Shown here: positions 37,106 to 47,901 of the stretch, one piece after another
Layout: each line of letters starts with the position of its first letter
How positions within the stretch are numbered: position 1 is the first letter of the stretch
NCBI RefSeq assembly: GCF_002157355.1
Contig: NZ_LYMK01000014.1
Location: forward strand, 1 to 64,000
Length of the DNA: 64,000 nt
Direction of reading: 5' to 3'
Origin: Variovorax sp. JS1663
GTDB lineage: Bacteria; Pseudomonadota; Gammaproteobacteria; Burkholderiales; Burkholderiaceae_C
Notes under the pieces: generated by a model
Told to the model about the DNA's origin: nothing
What the model saw: only the letters and a program-made list of their open reading frames with translations
Databases searched by the model: none
Made by a program: the position numbers and the translations under genes

Positions 37106-37276
37106 GCGCTGTGAGGGATTGGATACCGGACGATGCCCTTGGGGACATGGCGCATCAGCGGCGGATTATCCCAAAAAGCTTCCACGCTCCCGCTGTAGGA
37201 CGCGGGGCCGTCATGCGCGCCGGCCAAGTAAACTCGCTACCTGCTTTTGAATTACGAGATCGCGAGATAGCAAGCC

Positions 37277-38002
37277 ATGGCCGGACACAGCAAGTGGGCG
37301 AACATACAGCACAGGAAGGGCCGGCAGGACGAGAAGCGCGGCAAGCTCTGGACCCGTGCCATCCGTGAAATCATGGTCGCGGCCAAGGCCGGCGGCGGCG
37401 ATCTGAGCGCCAACCCCCGCCTGCGCCTGGCGGTCGACAAGGCCAAGGCGGTCAACCTGCCGGCCGACACCATCAAGCGCAACATCGACAAGGCCACCGG
37501 CAACCTCGAGGGCGTGAGCTACGAGGAGATCCGCTACGAAGGCTACGGCATCGGTGGCGCCGCCATCATCGTCGACACCATGACCGACAACCGGGTGCGC
37601 ACGGTCGCCGAGGTGCGGCATGCCTTCGGCAAGCATGGCGGCAACATGGGCACCGAGGGCTCCGTGGCCTTCCAGTTCAAGCATTGCGGGCAGATCGTCT
37701 TCGCGCCCGGCACCAGCGAGGACAAGGTGATGGAGGTCGCCCTGGAGGCCGGCGCCGAGGACGTGGTCACCGACGAGGACGGGGCCATCGAGGTGCTGAC
37801 CGCACCCGGCGACTTCGAGGCGGTGCGCGATGCGCTGGAAGCCGCCGGCCTGAAGCCCGAGGTGGCCGAGGTCACGATGCGCGCCGAGAACACCATCGAC
37901 CTGGCCGGCGAGGACGCCGCGAAGATGCAGAAGCTGCTCGACGCACTGGAGGACCTGGACGACGTGCAGGATGTCTATCACAACGCCGCGCTTTCCGAAT
38001 GA
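37277..38002 (+). CDS. yebC: YebC/PmpR family protein (TACO1-like)
   Basis: A 241-residue cytoplasmic protein of the YebC family, annotated as a transcription regulator and more recently linked to translation of difficult proline stretches. Conserved N-terminus [18 protein letters not shown], then [20 protein letters not shown] and the C-terminal [10 protein letters not shown]. It precedes purD by 25 bases. It is the first gene of a long forward housekeeping run. Confidence 0.96.
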   Translation: MAGHSKWANIQHRKGRQDEKRGKLWTRAIREIMVAAKAGGGDLSANPRLRLAVDKAKAVNLPADTIKRNIDKATGNLEGVSYEEIRYEGYGIGGAAIIVDTMTDNRVRTVAEVRHAFGKHGGNMGTEGSVAFQFKHCGQIVFAPGTSEDKVMEVALEAGAEDVVTDEDGAIEVLTAPGDFEAVRDALEAAGLKPEVAEVTMRAENTIDLAGEDAAKMQKLLDALEDLDDVQDVYHNAALSE

Positions 38003-38027
38003 GGACGGTGCCCATGAAAGCCTGCGA

Positions 38028-39320
38028 ATGAAGGTACTGGTGATCGGGGGAGGGGGCCGCGAGCACGCACTGGCGTGGCGTCTGGCGCAGGCCGCGCGCG
38101 TGAGCCGCGTCTACGTCGCGCCCGGCAACGGCGGCACGCGCGGGGACGAGCGCTACGAATGCATCGACATCTCCGAGCCCGCCGCGCTGCGCGCCTGGGC
38201 GCAGAAGGAGAAGATCGCGCTGGCCGTGGTCGGCCCCGAGGCGCCGCTGGCCGCCGGCGTGGTCGACGAGTTCCGCGCGCACGGGCTGCGCATCTTCGGG
38301 CCGACCAAGGCGGCTGCCCAGTTGGAGAGCTCCAAGGCCTTCTCCAAGGCCTTCATGAAGCGCCACAAGATCCCCACGGCGGAGTACGAGACCTTCGCCG
38401 ACGCGGCCGCTGCGCATGCGTACGTGGACGCCAAGGGCGCCCCCATCGTTGTCAAGGCCGACGGCCTGGCCGCCGGCAAGGGCGTGGTGGTGGCGATGAC
38501 ACCGCAGGAGGCGCACGAGGCCATCGACTTCATGTTGGTGGACAACAAGCTCGGCATCTCCCACAACGAGGGCGGGGCGCGCGTCGTGATCGAGGAATTC
38601 CTGCAGGGCGAGGAAGCCAGCTTCATCGTGCTGTGCGATGGCGTGAACGTGACCGCGCTGGCCACCAGCCAGGACCACAAGCGCCTGCAGGACGGTGACC
38701 AGGGCCCCAACACCGGCGGCATGGGCGCCTACTCGCCGGCGCCGGTGGTCACGGCCGAAGTGCATGCGCGGGCCATGCGCGAGATCATCCTGCCGACCAT
38801 CCGCGGCATGGAGAAGGACGGCATCCCGTACACCGGCTTTCTCTACGCCGGCCTGATGATCGATGCGGCCGGCCATCCCAAGACGCTGGAATTCAACTGC
38901 CGCATGGGCGACCCTGAGACCCAGCCGATCATGATGCGGCTGAAGTCCGACCTGTTCGAGGTGTTCTGGCACGCCACCGACGGCACGCTGGACCAGATCG
39001 AGCTCGACTGGGACCGTCGCGTCGCGCTGGGCGTGGTGATGGCGGCGCATGGCTATCCGCTGTCGCCGCGCAAGGGTGACCGCATCAACGGCATTCCTGC
39101 CGAGGCGCCCGATGCCGTGGTCTTCCATGCCGGCACCGTGCTGGAGGATGGCGAGCTCAGGACCAGTGGGGGCCGCGTGCTGTGCGTGACCGTGCTGGCC
39201 GACAGCGTCAAGCAGGCGCAGCAGCGCGCCTACGCGGTGGCGGCGCGCATCCACTTCGATGGTGCCCAGTACCGCAAGGACATCGGGCACCGCGCCGCGC
39301 AGGCGCGCACGCAAGGCTGA
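38028..39320 (+). CDS. purD: Phosphoribosylamine-glycine ligase
   Basis: Second step of de novo purine synthesis. The 430 residues match the family. N-terminal [17 protein letters not shown], the ATP-grasp region [14 protein letters not shown], the family signature [11 protein letters not shown], and [20 protein letters not shown] at the C-terminal domain. The start is the ATG at 38028. hemF follows 8 bases after the stop. Confidence 0.97.
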   Translation: MKVLVIGGGGREHALAWRLAQAARVSRVYVAPGNGGTRGDERYECIDISEPAALRAWAQKEKIALAVVGPEAPLAAGVVDEFRAHGLRIFGPTKAAAQLESSKAFSKAFMKRHKIPTAEYETFADAAAAHAYVDAKGAPIVVKADGLAAGKGVVVAMTPQEAHEAIDFMLVDNKLGISHNEGGARVVIEEFLQGEEASFIVLCDGVNVTALATSQDHKRLQDGDQGPNTGGMGAYSPAPVVTAEVHARAMREIILPTIRGMEKDGIPYTGFLYAGLMIDAAGHPKTLEFNCRMGDPETQPIMMRLKSDLFEVFWHATDGTLDQIELDWDRRVALGVVMAAHGYPLSPRKGDRINGIPAEAPDAVVFHAGTVLEDGELRTSGGRVLCVTVLADSVKQAQQRAYAVAARIHFDGAQYRKDIGHRAAQARTQG

Positions 39321-39328
39321 AAAAGCCG

Positions 39329-40243
39329 ATGGGCGACGATCCGAAAGCCGTCGGCGACTACCTGCGCGGGCTGCAGCAGCGCATCATGGGTGCGGTCGAG
39401 GTGGCCGATGGCGAGACCTGTGTGCGAGATGCCTGGGAGAAGGCGCCGGGCGAGCCATTGCAGGGCAGTGGCCTGACCTGCATCCTGGAAGAAGGCAAGC
39501 TGTTCGAGCGCGCCGGCTGCGGCTTTTCGCAGGTGCGCGGCCCGAAGCTGCCGCCCTCGGCCACCCAGCACCGCCCCGAACTGGCCGGCGCGCCTTTCGA
39601 GGCGATGGGCGTCTCGCTGGTGTTCCATCCGCGCAACCCCTACGTGCCGACCGTGCACATGAATGTGCGCATGCTGGCGGCACTGCCTGCCGGCGGCGAG
39701 CCGGTCTGCTGGTTCGGCGGCGGCATGGACCTCACGCCCTACTATGGCTTCCAGGAGGACGCGGTGCATTTCCACCGCACCTGCCGCGACGCGCTGGCGC
39801 CTTTCGGCGAGGACAAGTACCCGCGCTTCAAGACCTGGTGCGACGAGTATTTCTTCCTCAAGCACCGCAACGAGCAGCGCGGTGTGGGCGGCATCTTCTT
39901 CGACGATTTCGCCGAGCTGGGCTTCGAGCGCAGCTTCGCCATGCTTCGCACGGTGGGCGACGCCTTCCTGCCGGCCTACCTGCCGATCGTGGAGCGCCGC
40001 CGCGGCATGGCCTGGGGCGAGCGCGAACGCGCCTTCCAGCTCTACCGGCGTGGGCGCTACGTGGAATTCAACCTGGTCTGGGACCGCGGCACGCATTTCG
40101 GGCTGCAGTCGGGCGGGCGCACCGAATCGATCCTGCTGTCGATGCCGCCACAGGCCAGCTGGGCCTACCGCCGCGAGCCGGAACCCGGCACGTCCGAAGC
40201 GGCGCTCTACAGCGATTTCCTCGTGCGCCGCGAATGGCTCTGA
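39329..40243 (+). CDS. hemF: Oxygen-dependent coproporphyrinogen III oxidase
   Basis: Oxidative decarboxylation of coproporphyrinogen III to protoporphyrinogen IX in heme synthesis. The 304 residues match. Visible are [13 protein letters not shown], the conserved [16 protein letters not shown], and the C-terminal [21 protein letters not shown]. The frame overlaps the next gene by 10 bases. The start at 39329 gives [16 protein letters not shown], as in relatives. Confidence 0.96.
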   Translation: MGDDPKAVGDYLRGLQQRIMGAVEVADGETCVRDAWEKAPGEPLQGSGLTCILEEGKLFERAGCGFSQVRGPKLPPSATQHRPELAGAPFEAMGVSLVFHPRNPYVPTVHMNVRMLAALPAGGEPVCWFGGGMDLTPYYGFQEDAVHFHRTCRDALAPFGEDKYPRFKTWCDEYFFLKHRNEQRGVGGIFFDDFAELGFERSFAMLRTVGDAFLPAYLPIVERRRGMAWGERERAFQLYRRGRYVEFNLVWDRGTHFGLQSGGRTESILLSMPPQASWAYRREPEPGTSEAALYSDFLVRREWL

Positions 40244-40842
40244 ACCGGCCTCGGACGGGGGTGTTCGGCGGTGCCTTCGACCCGCCCCACAACGCGCATG
40301 TCGCCCTGGTCCAGGCGGCGCTGGCGCAGCTGGGCCTGGCCGAGCTGCGCATTTTTCCGACCGGCGACGCCTGGCACAAGGAACGTGCGTTGAGCGCCGC
40401 TGAACACCGCCTGGCGATGGCGCGGCTCGCCTTCGTGGGTCTGACCGGCGCCGTCGTCGACGACCGGGAGCTGCGGCGCGCCGGCCCCACCTACACTCTC
40501 GATACGCTGCGCGAGCTGGAGCTGGCGCAGCCCGCGGCCGAGCTGGTGCTCATCCTGGGCGCCGACCAGGCCGCTTCGCTGCCCAGCTGGCACGGCTGGC
40601 GCGAGATCCTCGCCATGGCCGTCGTCGCCGTGGCGCAGCGGCCCGGCGCCGGTGCCTTCGATCCGGCAGGCCTGGCGGAACTCCCGCCCGGCGCCCGCTT
40701 CGAGACGCTCGCAATCGTGCCGATGGACACCAGCGCGACCGGAATACGGGCGCAGGCCGCGCAAGGGCGGGACCTTTCCCGGCTGGTTCCTCCGGCAGTT
40801 GCACGCTATATTGACCAACACTACCTCTATCGAACCCCCTGA
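40234..40842 (+). CDS. nadD: Nicotinate-nucleotide adenylyltransferase
   Basis: Adenylates nicotinate mononucleotide in NAD synthesis. 202 residues with the [14 protein letters not shown] nucleotidyltransferase motif and the late [13 protein letters not shown] segment ([12 protein letters not shown]). The ATG at 40234 lies in hemF, overlapping by 10 bases, and its stop forms TGATG with rsfS. The gene order nadD-rsfS-rlmH is a common conserved set. Confidence 0.95.
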   Translation: MALNRPRTGVFGGAFDPPHNAHVALVQAALAQLGLAELRIFPTGDAWHKERALSAAEHRLAMARLAFVGLTGAVVDDRELRRAGPTYTLDTLRELELAQPAAELVLILGADQAASLPSWHGWREILAMAVVAVAQRPGAGAFDPAGLAELPPGARFETLAIVPMDTSATGIRAQAAQGRDLSRLVPPAVARYIDQHYLYRTP

Positions 40843-41492
40843 TGAGCACTGAAGCCGCCGCCAAGAAAGACACCCAGAAACTCCAGAGAGCCATCGTCGA
40901 TGGCCTCGAGGACGTCAAGGCGCAGGACATCCAGGTCTTCGACACCGAGCATCTCTCGCCCCTGTTCGAACGCGTGATCGTCGCCTCGGGCACCTCCAAC
41001 CGCCAGACCAAGGCCCTCGCTGCCAGCGTGCGCGATGCCGTGCGCGATGCGGGTTTCAACAAACCGCGGGTGGAGGGGGAGGAGAACGGCGAATGGATCA
41101 TCGTTGACTGCGGCGCCGCGGTGGCGCACATCATGCAGCCGGCCATCCGCCAGTACTACCACCTCGAGGAGATCTGGGGCGACAAGCCGGTGCGCATGAA
41201 GTTCGGCGCCGCCAAGCCGATGGCTGCCAGGTCGGCCGAGGAGCCGCCTGCCGCCAAGGCGCCTTCGCTGAAGCGAACCAGCGCCGCGAAGACGGCGCAT
41301 CGCGCGGCGGATGCAACGGCCAAGCCGAGGCCGGCGGCCAAGAAGGCCGCCGCCGGAAAGAAGCCCGCGGCGAAGAAGGCCGCGGTCAAGACCGTGGTCG
41401 TGAACAAGGCGCCTGTGAAGAAGGCCGCCGCCAAGAAGGCAGCCCCGGCAGCGAAGAAGGCGCCGCGCAAGACCACCACGGCGCGCGCATGA
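40842..41492 (+). CDS. rsfS: Ribosomal silencing factor RsfS with Lys/Ala-rich C-terminal tail
   Basis: RsfS binds uL14 and blocks subunit joining in starvation. The core (about 10-120) is typical, with [19 protein letters not shown] and the [15 protein letters not shown] signature. Relatives end near residue 110-130; this protein continues for about 90 residues (126-216) of Lys/Ala/Pro repeats such as [15 protein letters not shown], like a histone H1 tail. The tail could bind RNA or DNA. Coupled to nadD and rlmH by overlaps. Confidence 0.93.
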   Translation: MSTEAAAKKDTQKLQRAIVDGLEDVKAQDIQVFDTEHLSPLFERVIVASGTSNRQTKALAASVRDAVRDAGFNKPRVEGEENGEWIIVDCGAAVAHIMQPAIRQYYHLEEIWGDKPVRMKFGAAKPMAARSAEEPPAAKAPSLKRTSAAKTAHRAADATAKPRPAAKKAAAGKKPAAKKAAVKTVVVNKAPVKKAAAKKAAPAAKKAPRKTTTARA

Positions 41493-41956
41493 AGCTGCTG
41501 GTGGTCGCGGTCGGGCAGCGCGTGCCCGACTGGGCACAGACCGCCTGGGACGACTACGCCAAGCGCTTCCCACCCGAGCTCAAGCTCGAGCTGCGGGCGG
41601 TCAAGACCGAGCCGCGCGGCTCCAAGACGCTGGAGACGCTCTATGCCGCCGAGCGTGAGCGCATCGAGGCGGCGATCGCCAAGGGCATGCGCATCGTGGC
41701 GCTCGACGAGCGTGGCACGGCGCTGAGCACGAAGGCACTGGCGGCCCGGCTCCAGGCCTGGCAGGAAGAGGGCGACGACGTGGCGCTGGTGATCGGCGGC
41801 CCGGACGGGCTGGACCCGGCGTTCAAGGCGGCGGCGCACGAGCGCATCCGCCTGTCGGACCTGACGCTGCCCCATGCCATGGCGCGCGTGCTGCTGGTCG
41901 AGCAGCTCTACCGCGCCTGGTCGGTGAACGCCGGGCACCCGTACCACCGCGAATGA
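41489..41956 (+). CDS. rlmH: 23S rRNA (pseudouridine-1915-N3)-methyltransferase
   Basis: A SPOUT methyltransferase of 155 residues. It begins [15 protein letters not shown] and contains [14 protein letters not shown], the SAM-knot [12 protein letters not shown], and the C-terminal [25 protein letters not shown]. It is coupled to rsfS and maf by 4-base overlaps. Confidence 0.97.
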   Translation: MKLLVVAVGQRVPDWAQTAWDDYAKRFPPELKLELRAVKTEPRGSKTLETLYAAERERIEAAIAKGMRIVALDERGTALSTKALAARLQAWQEEGDDVALVIGGPDGLDPAFKAAAHERIRLSDLTLPHAMARVLLVEQLYRAWSVNAGHPYHRE

Positions 41957-42558
41957 AAGAGGCCTTCATCTACCTCGCTTCGCAAAGTCCGCGGCGCGCG
42001 CAACTGCTGGGCCTGCTGGGCGTGCGCCACGAACTGCTGCTGGCCGGGCCCGAGGAGGATGCCGAGGCGCTCGAGCACGTGCTGCCCGGCGAATCGCCGA
42101 CGGCCTATGTCCAGCGCGTCACCGGGCTCAAGCTCGATGCCGCGGTGGCGCGCCATCGCCGGCTGGGCCTGCCACCGGCGCCCGTGCTGTGCGCCGACAC
42201 CACGGTTGCCTTCGGCCGCACCATCCTGGGCAAGCCCGAGAGCCGTGAGGACGCGCGCCGCATGCTGGCGATGCTGTCCGGCCGCACCCATCGGGTGCTG
42301 ACTGCGGTGGCGCTGCAGCACGGGCGGCGCCGGCATGCGGCGCTGAGCGCGTCCCGGGTGCGCTTCGCCGAGGTGGACGCGCGTCGCATCGCTGCCTACG
42401 TCGCCAGCGGCGAGCCCGAGGGCAAGGCCGGGGCCTACGCGATCCAGGGCCGTGCGGCGGCATTCGTCGAGCACATCAGCGGCTCGCATTCGGGCATCAT
42501 GGGGCTCCCGATGTTCGAGACGGCCGAACTGTTGCGAAAGGCCGGCTTCGCGCTGTAG
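41953..42558 (+). CDS. maf: Maf-like nucleoside triphosphate pyrophosphatase
   Basis: A 201-residue Maf-family pyrophosphatase. The start motif is [14 protein letters not shown], then CADTTVAFG and [13 protein letters not shown], and the [11 protein letters not shown] segment. Substrates in the family are dTTP and UTP (YhdE type) or modified nucleotides. The YhdE type is likely from the gene order with rng. It overlaps rlmH by 4 bases. Confidence 0.94.
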   Translation: MKEAFIYLASQSPRRAQLLGLLGVRHELLLAGPEEDAEALEHVLPGESPTAYVQRVTGLKLDAAVARHRRLGLPPAPVLCADTTVAFGRTILGKPESREDARRMLAMLSGRTHRVLTAVALQHGRRRHAALSASRVRFAEVDARRIAAYVASGEPEGKAGAYAIQGRAAAFVEHISGSHSGIMGLPMFETAELLRKAGFAL

Positions 42559-42573
42559 AGCGGCAATGACAAC

Positions 42574-44097
42574 ATGCAAGACATCCTGATCAACTGGTCT
42601 CCGCAGGAGACCCGCGTGGCGCTGGTGGAGCACGGCGCCGTGCAGGAGCTCCACGTGGAGCGCACGCTGGAGCGCGGGCTGGTCGGCAACATCTACCTGG
42701 GCAAGGTCTCGCGCGTGCTGCCCGGCATGCAATCGGCCTTCATCGACATCGGTCTGGACCGCACGGCCTTCCTGCACGTGGCGGACATCGTGGCGCCCTT
42801 CACCCCGGGCTCGCGGCCGAGCGCCGTGGCCGAGCGCGACGGCCGCAACGCCGGCGCAGTGGTGCCGATCGAGAAGCAGGTGTTCGAGGGGCAGTCGCTG
42901 CTGGTGCAGGTGATCAAGGACCCGATCGGCACCAAGGGCGCGCGCCTGTCGACCCAGATCAGCATCGCCGGCCGGCTGCTGGTCTTCCTGCCGCAGGACA
43001 ACCACATTGGCGTCTCGCAGAAAATCCCTTCCGACCTGCGCGATGCGCTGCGCGCCCGCATGCAGGCGCTGATCGAAGCGGCGGCCGCAGCCGGCAACGG
43101 CGGCGCGGTGCCTGAGGCCACCGGCGGTTTCATCCTGCGCACCAACGGCGAGGATTCGAGCGACGCGGAGCTGGCTGAGGACATTGCCTACCTGCGCAAG
43201 GCCTGGTCGCGCATCCGCGAGCTCTCGACCCGCATGGCGCCGCTGTCGCTGCTGCACCAGGACCTGAGCCTGCTGCAGCGCGTGCTGCGCGACCTGACGA
43301 CCGAGGACACCCAGACCATCCGCATCGACTCGCGCGAGCAATTCGACGCGCTGCTCAAGTTCGGCCTGGAGTTCATGCCGAAGGCGGCCGGCAAGCTGCA
43401 GCTCTACAAGGGCGAGCGGCCGATCTTCGATCTCTATTCGATCGACGAGGAGATCGCGAAGGCCCTGGGCCGGCGCGTGGACCTCAAGTCCGGCGGCTAT
43501 CTGGTGGTGGACCAGACCGAGGCGCTCACGACCATCGACGTGAACACCGGCGGCTATGTCGGCGCGCGCAACTTCGACGACACCATCTTCAAGACCAACC
43601 TGGAGGCCGCGCAGGCCATCGCGCGGCAGCTGCGGCTGCGCAACCTGGGCGGGATCATCATCGTCGACTTCATCGACATGGTGCGCGACGACCATCGCGA
43701 GCAGGTGCTGGCGGAGTTCCGCAAGCAGCTGGCGCGCGACCGGGTCAAGACCACGGCCGGAGGCTTCTCGCAGCTGGGGCTGGTCGAAATGACACGCAAG
43801 CGCACACGGGAATCGCTCGCCCACATGCTGTGCGAGCCCTGCCTGGCCTGCAGCGGGCAGGGCATCGTCAAGACCGCGCGCAGCGTGGCCTACGACGTGC
43901 TGCGCGAGATCCTGCGCGAGGCGCGGCAGTTCACGCCGCGCGAGTTCCGCATCGTGTCTTCGCCCCAGGTGATCGAGCTCTTCCTGGACGAAGAGAGCCA
44001 GCATCTGGCCGGGCTGAGCGACTTCATCGGCAAGCCGATCTCGCTGCAGGCCGAGCCGGCGATGGGGCAGGGCCAGTACGACATCGTGTTGCTGTAG
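42574..44097 (+). CDS. rng: Ribonuclease G
   Basis: An endoribonuclease in 16S rRNA and mRNA processing. 507 residues. It has the S1-like region (GLVGNIYLGKVSRVLPGMQSAF in the N-terminal part), the catalytic DVNTGGYVG and IIVDFIDM motifs, and the zinc-link CEPCLACSGQG region. The shorter C-terminus marks RNase G rather than E. It follows maf by 15 bases. The convergent msbA ends 19 bases after its stop. Confidence 0.95.
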   Translation: MQDILINWSPQETRVALVEHGAVQELHVERTLERGLVGNIYLGKVSRVLPGMQSAFIDIGLDRTAFLHVADIVAPFTPGSRPSAVAERDGRNAGAVVPIEKQVFEGQSLLVQVIKDPIGTKGARLSTQISIAGRLLVFLPQDNHIGVSQKIPSDLRDALRARMQALIEAAAAAGNGGAVPEATGGFILRTNGEDSSDAELAEDIAYLRKAWSRIRELSTRMAPLSLLHQDLSLLQRVLRDLTTEDTQTIRIDSREQFDALLKFGLEFMPKAAGKLQLYKGERPIFDLYSIDEEIAKALGRRVDLKSGGYLVVDQTEALTTIDVNTGGYVGARNFDDTIFKTNLEAAQAIARQLRLRNLGGIIIVDFIDMVRDDHREQVLAEFRKQLARDRVKTTAGGFSQLGLVEMTRKRTRESLAHMLCEPCLACSGQGIVKTARSVAYDVLREILREARQFTPREFRIVSSPQVIELFLDEESQHLAGLSDFIGKPISLQAEPAMGQGQYDIVLL

Positions 44098-44116
44098 CCG
44101 CTGCGGTCTTTCGACC

Positions 44117-45901
44117 TCAGAGACTGGGTTCGCCGCCCTCCGGCGCCACACGCACCGCATGCGCCTGCAGTCGCGCGTAGAGGCCATCCAGCGCGATCAG
44201 CTGGGCATGGTTGCCTTGCTCCATCACACGGCCGTGATCCATCACCACGATGCGATCGGCATGCTGGATGGTCGAGAGGCGGTGCGCGACGATCAGGGTG
44301 GTGCGGTTCTGCATCAGCCGCTGCAGGGCTTCCTGCACCAGTCGCTCCGATTCGGTGTCGAGCGCGGAGGTCGCCTCGTCGAGCAGCAGAACAGGGGCGT
44401 CCTTGTAGAGGGCGCGCGCGATCGCCAGGCGCTGGCGCTGGCCGCCGGAAAGCTGGATGGCGTTGTGGCCCAGCACCGTGTCGATGCCCTGAGGCAAGCC
44501 TTCGACGTGCACGGCCAGGTTGGCGGCCTCCACGCAGGCCAGCACGCGCTCGCGGTCGATCTCGGCGCCCAGTGCCACATTGGCGGCCAGCGTGTCGTTG
44601 AGCATTACCACGTCCTGGCTGACCATCGCGAACTGCGAGCGCAGGTTCTTGAGCTGCCAGTGACCCACGTCGTGTCCGTCCAGCAGCACCTCGCCGGCGC
44701 TGGGCAGCACGAAGCGCGGCAGCAGATTGACCAGCGTGGTCTTCCCCGAGCCCGAGGGGCCGACGAAGGCGACGACCTCGCCCGGCGCAATGGCAAGAGT
44801 GACGTTGTCCAGCGCGCGCGCCTCGTCCGCGCCGCGGTAGTTCACGCAGACCGATCGCAGCTCGATGCGGCCCGCCACGCGCGCGGCCTGGAAACTGCCC
44901 TGCGGCTCCGGCGCGACCTCGTCGATCAACGCCAGCCCGCGCTCCAGCGCTGCGAGGCCACGGGTGATCGGGCTGGTCATGTCGGCCAGGCGGCGGATCG
45001 GCGCGATCAGCATCAGCATCGCCGTGATGTAGGCCACGAAGCCGCCCACGGTGAAGCCCTGCTTGCCGCTTTGCCACAGCGCGATCATCACCACCGCCGA
45101 GAGCGCGACCGCGGCGACGATCTGGGTCAGGGGCGTGGTCGCAGCCGAGGCGATGGTGGACTTCACGGCCAGGCGGTTGAGGTCATGGCTCAGGCGCTCG
45201 AAGCGCCGGACCTGGCCGGCTTCGGCGTTGTGCAGGCGCACCATGCGGTGGGCGAGCACGTTCTCTTCGACCACATAGGCCAGTTCGTCGGTCGCCTTCT
45301 GCCCGAGCTGGGTGAGCCGGTAGAGCCGCTTGGAGAAGGCCTTGATGATCCAGGCCACGCCCGGTGCCAGCACGCCCACGATCAGCGTCAGCTTCCAGTT
45401 CAGATAGATCAGGTAGAGCAGCAGCGCGATCAGCGTGAAGCCGTCCCGCGACAGGCCCAGCAGCGCCTGCACCAGCAGCATGGCACCGGTCTGCACTTCG
45501 TAGACCACGGTGTTCGAGAGCGAACTGGCCGATTGCCGCGAGAACAGCGCTAGCTCGGCCGCGAGCAGGCGCTCGAACAGGACACCCCGAAGGCGCTGCA
45601 TGCCTTCGTTGGCGATGCGCGCGAGCGCGTACTGGGAGACGAATTGCGCAATGCCGCGTACTGCGAACAGCAGGATCACGGCGGCGGGTATGGCCCAGAG
45701 CGGTAGCTGTCCGCGGTTGAAGCCGCGGTCCAGCAGCGGCTTGAGCATGGCGGCCATCAGGGGCTCGGTCAATGCCGCGATCAAGGCGCCGATGAGGCCG
45801 AGTGCCCACCAACGCCGTGCGCTTCCGAACCAGGTCATGAGCCGAGCGAGTCGGCGCGTCAAAGGGGGGCGCGCCGTCTCGGCGGCGGGGGAAGGCTGCA
45901 T
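44117..45901 (-). CDS. msbA: Lipid A export ATP-binding/permease MsbA
   Basis: A 594-residue half-transporter with six membrane segments and a C-terminal ATPase, which flips lipid A-core across the inner membrane. The ATPase has Walker [10 protein letters not shown], the signature QLSGGQRQR and Walker [13 protein letters not shown]. The start at 45901 ([13 protein letters not shown]) is favoured; an upstream ATG at 45949 is atypical. It stands alone, divergent from tolB. Confidence 0.92.
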   Translation of the reverse strand: MQPSPAAETARPPLTRRLARLMTWFGSARRWWALGLIGALIAALTEPLMAAMLKPLLDRGFNRGQLPLWAIPAAVILLFAVRGIAQFVSQYALARIANEGMQRLRGVLFERLLAAELALFSRQSASSLSNTVVYEVQTGAMLLVQALLGLSRDGFTLIALLLYLIYLNWKLTLIVGVLAPGVAWIIKAFSKRLYRLTQLGQKATDELAYVVEENVLAHRMVRLHNAEAGQVRRFERLSHDLNRLAVKSTIASAATTPLTQIVAAVALSAVVMIALWQSGKQGFTVGGFVAYITAMLMLIAPIRRLADMTSPITRGLAALERGLALIDEVAPEPQGSFQAARVAGRIELRSVCVNYRGADEARALDNVTLAIAPGEVVAFVGPSGSGKTTLVNLLPRFVLPSAGEVLLDGHDVGHWQLKNLRSQFAMVSQDVVMLNDTLAANVALGAEIDRERVLACVEAANLAVHVEGLPQGIDTVLGHNAIQLSGGQRQRLAIARALYKDAPVLLLDEATSALDTESERLVQEALQRLMQNRTTLIVAHRLSTIQHADRIVVMDHGRVMEQGNHAQLIALDGLYARLQAHAVRVAPEGGEPSL

Positions 45902-46045
45902 GGCGGCGCATTCTACGGTCGCGTCTCTTGTAGGACCGCGCCGGCACATACACGTTTTGTGACGGGTGCTGCACTGCAGTGTGTACCATGTGGCCTCGTT
46001 TCATCCGGGCAGGAAACTAAATTCCCGGAAAGCTCTCCGAACCGC

Positions 46046-47362
46046 ATGAAAAAGCCGTTGCAAGAACTCTCCCCAACCCCTTCTTCATCGTTCCTCACCC
46101 GCCGCATCCTTGTTGCGGCACTGGCTGCCTCCCCCCTCGTTCCCGCCTTTGCCCAGTTCCGGGTGGAAGTCTCGGGCGTGGGGCTGACGCAGCTGCCGAT
46201 CGCGCTCGTGCCCTTCAAGGGCGAGGACGGCGCGCCGCAGAAGATCTCGGCCATCGTGCAGGCCGACCTGGAGCGCAGCGGGCAGTTTCGCGGTGTCGAT
46301 GCCAGCGGTCAGGCGTTGGACGAAAGTTCGCGCCCCGACCTGAGCCTGTGGCGTCAGCGCACGGCCGACTCGCTGGTGGCCGGCAGCGTGACCCGCCTGG
46401 GCGATGGCCGCTTCGACGTCAAGTTCCGTCTCTGGGACGTGGTGCGCGGGCAGGACCTCGGCGGCCAGAGCTACACCGTGCCGCAAGGTGACCTGCGACT
46501 CGCGGCGCACCGCATCGCCGACTACGTCTACGAGAAACTGACCGGCGAGAAGGGCATCTTCTCCACCCGCATCACCTACGTGACCAAGGCGGGCAGCCGC
46601 TATAACCTGTGGGTGGCCGACGCCGACGGCGAGAACGCGCAGGCCGCGCTGGCGAGCCCTGAGCCGATCATTTCGCCGGTCTGGTCTGCCAACGGTTCCC
46701 AACTGGCTTACGTGTCCTTTGAATCGCGCAAGCCGGTGGTGTACGTGCACTCTGTCGCCAGCGGACAGCGGCGCCTGGTGGCCAACTTCAAGGGTTCCAA
46801 CAGTGCGCCGGCCTGGTCACCCGACGGCGGCACGCTGGCTGTGACACTGAGCCGCGACGGCGGCTCGCAGCTCTACACCATCCCTTCGGGTGGCGGTGAG
46901 CCTCGGCGCCTCACGCAGAGCAACAGCATCGACACCGAGCCAACCTACTCCGCCGACGGCAGCACCATCTATTTCGTGAGCGATCGTGGCGGTGCGCCGC
47001 AGATCTACAAGATGAGCGCCGGCGGTGGCAACCCCACGCGGGTGACCTTCAGCGGAACCTACAACATTTCTCCATCCGTCAGCGCCGACGGCCGGTGGTT
47101 GGCCTACATCTCGAGGGTGGGCGGCGCCTTCAAACTTCATGTGATGGAGCTCGCGACCGGCAATGTGGCGGCGCTGACCGACACAACCGCCGATGAGAAT
47201 CCCAGTTTCGCCCCCAATAGCAAGTTGATCGTCTACGCCACCCAGCTGGGAGGCCGTGAGGCGCTGATGACCACCACGCTGGACGGAAAAATAAAAGCAC
47301 GACTGGCCGGGCAGGCAGGAGACATCCGTGAACCGGACTGGGGTCCGTTTCAAAAGCAATGA
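46046..47362 (+). CDS. tolB: Tol-Pal system beta-propeller protein TolB
   Basis: A periplasmic protein of 438 residues with a signal sequence (about 1-36, ending [10 protein letters not shown]), the N-terminal TolB domain, and a C-terminal six-blade beta-propeller with repeats such as [28 protein letters not shown] and [15 protein letters not shown]. It works in the Tol-Pal system for outer-membrane constriction. The start is the ATG at 46046, giving MKKPLQEL. tolQ, tolR and tolA are not next to it here. pal follows by 23 bases. Confidence 0.96.
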   Translation: MKKPLQELSPTPSSSFLTRRILVAALAASPLVPAFAQFRVEVSGVGLTQLPIALVPFKGEDGAPQKISAIVQADLERSGQFRGVDASGQALDESSRPDLSLWRQRTADSLVAGSVTRLGDGRFDVKFRLWDVVRGQDLGGQSYTVPQGDLRLAAHRIADYVYEKLTGEKGIFSTRITYVTKAGSRYNLWVADADGENAQAALASPEPIISPVWSANGSQLAYVSFESRKPVVYVHSVASGQRRLVANFKGSNSAPAWSPDGGTLAVTLSRDGGSQLYTIPSGGGEPRRLTQSNSIDTEPTYSADGSTIYFVSDRGGAPQIYKMSAGGGNPTRVTFSGTYNISPSVSADGRWLAYISRVGGAFKLHVMELATGNVAALTDTTADENPSFAPNSKLIVYATQLGGREALMTTTLDGKIKARLAGQAGDIREPDWGPFQKQ

Positions 47363-47385
47363 ATGATCAACCTGAGGAGTTCGAA

Positions 47386-47901
47386 ATGTTAAGACGTACG
47401 ATTTATTCGCTGGCCATCGTGGCGCTCATCGCCGGATGCTCGTCCGGCACCAAGCTCAACGATGCGCCGGTGGTGGATCGCGCAGGCGGTACTGGTTCTG
47501 GCGGCGCTGCGAGCGGTGTGGCGCCGGTCACGATCGACCCGAACGCGCAGACCGCGCAGGGGCCGGTGGGCGTGGCGCGCATCGTCTATTTCGACTTCGA
47601 CAGCTACACCATCAAGCCCGAGTTCCAGTCGCTGATCGATGGCCATGCCCGCTTCCTGAAGGCGAACCAGCAGCGCCGCATCTCGATCGAAGGCCACACC
47701 GACGAGCGCGGCGGCCGCGAGTACAACCTGGCGCTGGGCCAGAAGCGGTCCGAGGCCGTGCGCCGTGCGCTGGTGCTCCTCGGCGTGTCGGACAACCAGA
47801 TCGAAGCGGTGAGCTTCGGCAAGGAAAAGCCGGCTGCGCAGGGCGGCGGCGAAGAGGTGTGGGCGCAGAATCGCCGCGCTGAGATCACCTACCGTCGATG
47901 A
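47386..47901 (+). CDS. pal: Peptidoglycan-associated lipoprotein Pal
   Basis: An outer-membrane lipoprotein of 171 residues. The lipobox is LIAGC, so C19 would be acylated; the OmpA-like domain has VYFDFDSYTIKPEF and IEGHTDERGGREYNLALGQKR. The start is chosen at 47386 because GAGGAG (47374-47379) is 6 bases upstream. It overlaps cpoB by 4 bases. Confidence 0.97.
   Translation: MLRRTIYSLAIVALIAGCSSGTKLNDAPVVDRAGGTGSGGAASGVAPVTIDPNAQTAQGPVGVARIVYFDFDSYTIKPEFQSLIDGHARFLKANQQRRISIEGHTDERGGREYNLALGQKRSEAVRRALVLLGVSDNQIEAVSFGKEKPAAQGGGEEVWAQNRRAEITYRR

Noticed and set aside
41908..44187. 759-residue minus-strand frame opposite maf and rng
   Set aside because: Antisense shadow; rng motifs on the plus strand are complete.
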